Assembly (NCBI GenBank): GCA_027483945.1
Contig: JAIXTM010000009.1
Location: 226,455 to 290,454 of the forward strand
DNA: 64,000 nucleotides
Source of the DNA: Hyphomicrobiales bacterium
GTDB lineage: Bacteria; Pseudomonadota; Alphaproteobacteria; Rhizobiales; Beijerinckiaceae
Direction: 5' to 3'
Made by a program: the position numbers and the translations under genes. Positions within the stretch are counted from its first letter, which is position 1. Every line of letters starts with the position of its first letter. This document shows positions 60,150 through 64,000 of this stretch, piece after piece. The notes beneath the pieces were generated by a model. The model saw only the letters and a list, made by a program, of their open reading frames with translations. It searched no databases and was not told the DNA's origin.

Positions 60150-62180
60150 CTAGCGCGAACGCGCACCGAATTGCAGGTCCGCTTCCGACATGACCACGCG
60201 GTGGCCGTGAAGCCGGTGGCGATAGACCTTCAGGTTCTCCATCACCCGCTGCACGTAATTGCGCGTCTCGCCGAACGGAATGCGCTCGATCCAGTCGACC
60301 GGATCGACCTTGCCGTCCCGCGGGTCGCCATAGAGCTTGACCCATTTGCGCACGTTGCCGGGCCCGGCATTGTAGGATGCGAAGGTCAGGACGTAGTTGC
60401 CGCGCCAGTCGCGCATCAGGTCGGCCAGATGGGCCGCCCCGATCGTGGCGTTGTAGGTGCCGTCGCGGGTCAGCCGGTCGAGCTCGAACTTCACGCCGAG
60501 CTGGCGGGCCGTTGCCGCCGCCGTCGCCGGCATGAGTTGCATGAGGCCCCGTGCGCCCGCATGGGACTGGGCGTCGATGGCAAAGGCGCTTTCCTGCCGG
60601 GCGATGGCGAAGACCATGGCCGGATCGACCGCGCCGGCCACCGGCACCTCCGGCACGCCGAAAGTGGGGAAGGCGGCCTCGTCGAGGGCGAAGCCCCGTT
60701 GCGTGGCGATCTTGCCGATCGCCAGCGTCACCTTGGCGTCCTGCTGGCGCCGGGCGATCGTGGCCAGCGCAGCGAGTTCCTCTTCCGTCTCCAGGCCTTG
60801 CGCGAGGTCGCGGTAGAGCATGTCGAGGCTGTCCTCGGCGCCCGCCGCGCGCAGGCGGTGCAGCGCCTGGATAGGCCGCCGCGCCGAGAAAGCAGCAAGC
60901 TCCGGCCCGTCGAGCTGCCGCGCGGCCCGGATCGCGGTTTCCGGCAGGCCGAGCCGGCCGCGGGCGAGCTGTCCGTAATAGGTGATGCCGGCGTCGGCCG
61001 CCTTGGCATAGGCGGCGAGGGCGTCAGGCATCCGGTCGTCGGCCTCGGCCGCGCGCCCGAGCCAGTAATCCACCCGCGCCGTGGAGATCGGCGTCGAGGC
61101 GGCAAGATCGGCAGCCGCGAAATGGCGCGCCGCGTCGCCGGCGCGGTTGAGGAACTGCAGGGCGACCCAACCGGAGAAGAATTCGGCCTCCACCAGGTTG
61201 GCCGCGCTCTGCGCCGTGTGGCCCTTCAGGAGGTCGTAGGCGAGCTGCGGCTTGCCCTCGTCCAGCAGCTCACGGGCGAGATAGCGCCGCTCCTGCCACC
61301 AGCCGTCGCCGACCGACGGATCGGCCTTGGCCGGCACCAGCTCCTTCGCAGCGGCCTCGTGCTCGCCCTTGCGGCGTAGGAACTGCGCGCGGGCGAAGCG
61401 ATAGGCAGGCTCGGCACGCAGCGAACTCGGCACCGCGCCGAGCGCCTTCTCCACGGCCTTCCCGCCGCCGCGCCCGGCGGCGATCCGGGCCTTGGCGAGC
61501 AGCGTGTAATCGTCGCCGGCGCGCGCCGCGGCGCGCAGCGCCGAGCCCGACGAGCCGCGGAAGATCAGCATCTCGGACCGCAGATGGTGCTCGCGCCGGC
61601 CAATCTCCTCGCCATAGACGGCGAGAATTCGCTCCTCGATCCCGTCGCTCAGGGGCTCGGTCAGCCAGGCCGCCCGGGCGAGCCCGGCGCCGCGGCCGCG
61701 ATCGATGCCGGCCAGCGCGAGGGCCAGCGCGACGCGTCCGGCTCCGGTCTGCGGCTCCCGCCATTGAAAGAAGGCGCGCACCTCGGCGGGCGCGGCGCGC
61801 TCCCACAGGAGCCGTTCCTCCAGCCTGCGCTCCAGCATCGCCCGGCCGGGCCAGTCCGGCTGGGCCGCGAGGAAGGCCCGGATCCGCTCCGACGACACGG
61901 CGTTGAAGCGTACCGCCATCGCCTCCAGGAGCGCCCGTTCCACCGGATCGGCGAAGCGGGCGGCCAGCCGGTCACCGGTGGCGACATCCCGGCTGCGATA
62001 GGAATCGAGCGCGGCGCGCAGGCTCGTGCCCTCCGCCTTGAGCTGCGCGAGGATTGTGGCGCCCGCGTCGCCCACCGGCGGCACGCTGATCGCGATCGCG
62101 ACATCGCCTTGGGCCCGCGCGGACACGACGGTCAGGCCGGCCAGGGCTGCGGCGGCGGCGAATGTCAGCCAGCGATGCAT
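60150..62180 (-). CDS. Soluble lytic murein transglycosylase (Slt-type)
   Basis: 676 aa. Signal peptide (WLTFAAAAALAGLTVVSARA), a long alpha-superhelical region (ring domain, residues ~60-480), then the family 1 catalytic domain: MVFAIARQESAFAIDAQSHA with the catalytic Glu in RQES, GARGLMQLMPATAAATARQL, NATIGAAHLADLM and TFASYNAGPGNVRKWV, ending FGETRNYVQRVMENLKVYR. Cleaves peptidoglycan in the periplasm, releasing anhydromuropeptides. Divergent from dapA with a 218-base gap (62181-62398) that shows no gene. Confidence 0.92.
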   Translation of the reverse strand: MHRWLTFAAAAALAGLTVVSARAQGDVAIAISVPPVGDAGATILAQLKAEGTSLRAALDSYRSRDVATGDRLAARFADPVERALLEAMAVRFNAVSSERIRAFLAAQPDWPGRAMLERRLEERLLWERAAPAEVRAFFQWREPQTGAGRVALALALAGIDRGRGAGLARAAWLTEPLSDGIEERILAVYGEEIGRREHHLRSEMLIFRGSSGSALRAAARAGDDYTLLAKARIAAGRGGGKAVEKALGAVPSSLRAEPAYRFARAQFLRRKGEHEAAAKELVPAKADPSVGDGWWQERRYLARELLDEGKPQLAYDLLKGHTAQSAANLVEAEFFSGWVALQFLNRAGDAARHFAAADLAASTPISTARVDYWLGRAAEADDRMPDALAAYAKAADAGITYYGQLARGRLGLPETAIRAARQLDGPELAAFSARRPIQALHRLRAAGAEDSLDMLYRDLAQGLETEEELAALATIARRQQDAKVTLAIGKIATQRGFALDEAAFPTFGVPEVPVAGAVDPAMVFAIARQESAFAIDAQSHAGARGLMQLMPATAAATARQLGVKFELDRLTRDGTYNATIGAAHLADLMRDWRGNYVLTFASYNAGPGNVRKWVKLYGDPRDGKVDPVDWIERIPFGETRNYVQRVMENLKVYRHRLHGHRVVMSEADLQFGARSR

Positions 62181-62398
62181 CGCACCTCACGAATCGGTCG
62201 GGCGGGCTGCGATCAGGATCGCGCCGACCGCTGACGGAACACTTAAGTCGGCATCCGCGCCCGGCATCCCCATAATGGCGTGCTTTGCGCGAGCCGGCGA
62301 GACCGGATATGACAGGCGCCCCGCAAGCGGCCTCGCGCTTTATGCGCAGAGCCGGGCGTCTTTATGGCCGCCGAACAGACACAGACAGGGCAGGCGCG

Positions 62399-63289
62399 AT
62401 GGCTCGCGTTGAGTTCAAGGGTTCGATTACGGCGCTCGTCACCCCCTTCCGGGACGGCGCGCTGGACGAGGCTGCGTTCCGCGACCTCGTCGCCTGGCAG
62501 ATCGAGAGCGGCACGCGCGGCGTCGTGCCCGTGGGCACGACGGGCGAGAGCCCGACGCTCTCCCATGACGAGCACAAGAAGGTGGTGGAATGGAGCGTGG
62601 CGGAGACGAAGGGCAAGGCCTTCGTCATCGCCGGTGCCGGGTCGAACAACACGATCGAGGCCGTCGACCTCGCCCGCCATGCGGAGAAGGCCGGCGCCGA
62701 TGCCGTCCTCGTGGTCACGCCCTACTACAACAAGCCGACGCAGGAAGGGCTCTACGCGCACTTCAAGGCGGTGAACGACGCCATCGGCATCCCGATCATC
62801 ATCTACAACATCCCGCCGCGCTCCGTGGTGGACATGTCGGTGGAGACGATGGCGCGGCTCTTCGCCTTGAAGAACATTGCCGGGGTCAAGGACGCCACCG
62901 GCAATCTTGCCCGCGTCTCCCAGCAGCGCCACGCGATGGGGCCGGATTTCATCCAGCTCTCCGGCGAGGACATGACGGCGCTCGCCTTCAACGCCGCCGG
63001 CGGCCAGGGCTGCATCTCGGTCGTCGCCAATGTCGCCCCGCGCCTGTGCGCCGACCTGCAGGAGGCGACCCTCGCCGGCGATTATGCCAGCGCGCTCGCC
63101 ATCCAGGACCGCCTGATCCCGCTCCATGCGGCCATCTTCCAGGAGCCGGGCGTCGCCGGCGCCAAGGCCGGCCTGTCCATGCTCGGCCGCGTGCGCGACG
63201 AGGTCCGCCTGCCGCTCATGCCGGCCACCGACACGGCGAAGGCCGCGATCCGCGATGCCATGGTGCATGCGGGCGTCCTGAACGGCTGA
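62399..63289 (+). CDS. dapA: 4-hydroxy-tetrahydrodipicolinate synthase
   Basis: 296 aa. Condenses pyruvate with aspartate semialdehyde in lysine/diaminopimelate synthesis. Marks: [69 protein letters not shown] with active-site Tyr, and [15 protein letters not shown] with the Schiff-base Lys. The ATG at 62399 gives the normal length. Immediately upstream of smpB (3-base gap), a conserved order in Hyphomicrobiales. Confidence 0.96.
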   Translation: MARVEFKGSITALVTPFRDGALDEAAFRDLVAWQIESGTRGVVPVGTTGESPTLSHDEHKKVVEWSVAETKGKAFVIAGAGSNNTIEAVDLARHAEKAGADAVLVVTPYYNKPTQEGLYAHFKAVNDAIGIPIIIYNIPPRSVVDMSVETMARLFALKNIAGVKDATGNLARVSQQRHAMGPDFIQLSGEDMTALAFNAAGGQGCISVVANVAPRLCADLQEATLAGDYASALAIQDRLIPLHAAIFQEPGVAGAKAGLSMLGRVRDEVRLPLMPATDTAKAAIRDAMVHAGVLNG

Positions 63290-63292
63290 GCC

Positions 63293-63766
63293 ATGGTCAA
63301 GGACGTCAAGGGTGTCGGCAAGGTCGTTGCCGACAACCGCAAGGCCCGCTTCAGCTACGAGATCCTCGACACATTCGAGGCGGGCCTCGTCCTGACCGGG
63401 ACGGAGGTGAAGTCCCTGCGTACCGGCAAGGCGACCATCGCCGAGTCCTATGCGGGAGCGGACGGCGACGAGCTCATGCTCATCAACGCCAACATCCCGG
63501 AATATCTGGAAGCCAACCGCTTCAACCACGCGCCGCGCCGGCCCCGAAAGCTGCTGCTCCATCGCAACCAGATCAACAAGCTGCTCGGCGCGATCCAGCG
63601 CGAGGGCCTGACGCTGGTGCCGCTGCGGCTTTATTTCAACGAGAAGGGCCGCGCCAAGATCGAGATCGGGCTCGCCCGCGGCAAGAAGCTCCACGACAAG
63701 CGCGAGACCGAGAAGACCCGCGACTGGCAGCGCGACAAGGCCCGCCTCCTGCGTCAGAAGGGCTAG
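63293..63766 (+). CDS. smpB: SsrA-binding protein SmpB
   Basis: 157 aa. Partner of tmRNA in rescuing stalled ribosomes. [60 protein letters not shown] and [20 protein letters not shown] are family blocks; the basic tail [20 protein letters not shown] is the decoding-centre helix. Co-transcribed with dapA. Confidence 0.97.
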   Translation: MVKDVKGVGKVVADNRKARFSYEILDTFEAGLVLTGTEVKSLRTGKATIAESYAGADGDELMLINANIPEYLEANRFNHAPRRPRKLLLHRNQINKLLGAIQREGLTLVPLRLYFNEKGRAKIEIGLARGKKLHDKRETEKTRDWQRDKARLLRQKG

Positions 63767-64000
63767 GCCGGCGCTCGTCTTTTCCTGTCGTCCCCGCTCA
63801 GAGCGCTGTCGGGCGCGCAGGGGAAGGGGATCCATGAGGGCCCTGCCATCGAGCTTCACTATCTCCCGCCCCCCACCCCTGCCCCTCCCCCCTGCGGGGA
63901 GGGGAAGACGCGTGGAAGCCTCCGGCCGCGCTGGCGCGTCGGGTGATGTGAGGGGTAGGCGGAGCGCCGGCAGGCGCGTTAGGCGATACCATCCATGTCC
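63767..64000. repeat. Non-coding end of window with a GC hairpin
   Basis: No gene is supportable. A 9-bp hairpin CCCCTCCCC (63882-63890) / GGGGAGGGG (63896-63904) sits in pyrimidine/purine-biased sequence of the sort dispersed between genes in many alphaproteobacteria. It could be an intergenic repeat; only one copy is in the window. Confidence 0.4.

Overview
The window looks like a high-GC alphaproteobacterial chromosome, most likely order Hyphomicrobiales (Rhizobiales). Evidence: two PSKKAAPVEYVRIC-type alphaproteobacterial porins, PleC/DivJ/PdhS-like histidine kinase, HutX/HemP/HmuTUV heme locus, DUF1289 protein, and the general gene style. I cannot name a genus.

Region 1 (1 to about 21,220) is a mobile genomic island. 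It is bounded on the right by a tyrosine integrase (20014-21075, minus strand) reading away from dusA, whose 5' end carries the probable attachment site; the left end lies outside the window. From left to right it holds: the 3' part of lspA followed by a truncated methyltransferase; a Recombinase-In-Trio (RIT-like) element with three overlapping tyrosine recombinases (the first frameshifted) and short inverted repeats; a minus-strand block of island-maintenance genes (59-aa small protein, HEPN-like RNDFAH protein, DUF2493, Toprim, large ParB-like, DUF932), two of which share a ~47-bp leader repeat; a decayed 3' end of dnaE2; a Hachiman anti-phage pair (hamA DUF1837 nuclease, hamB helicase) preceded by an Mrr-like nuclease; and a compact, unrecognised four-gene group combining a GHKL ATPase, a cysteine-rich DUF4417-like protein, a 116-aa unknown and a STAS-like/winged-helix protein whose start abuts a 39-bp palindrome. 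That last group is the best candidate in the window for an undescribed system, probably defence.

Region 2 (21,189-32,650) is ordinary chromosome: dusA, a hotdog thioesterase, TauE-family permease, cobS/cobT with a DUF1289 gene, a membrane histidine kinase, a thermonuclease, an enoyl-CoA hydratase, pssA, then infA-maf-yacG-tRNA-Phe and a LysE-family exporter.

Region 3 (32,783-40,324) is a minus-strand glycan operon with ATGA-type overlaps: glycosyltransferase, UDP-galactopyranose mutase, a glycosidase/sugar-nucleotide-reductase fusion, a second glycosidase-like protein and an ABC exporter. A Crp/Fnr regulator and a DUF2243 membrane protein follow.

Region 4 (42,053-49,301) is a heme acquisition locus: hutX, a monooxygenase, tonB and an outer-membrane receptor on the minus strand, divergent from hemP-hmuTUV.

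Region 5 (49,332-64,000) is mostly envelope and housekeeping: tRNA-Ser, tamA-tamB, two tandem porins, an alpha/beta hydrolase, a soluble lytic transglycosylase, dapA and smpB. All functional calls are from reading motifs by eye; no database search was possible.
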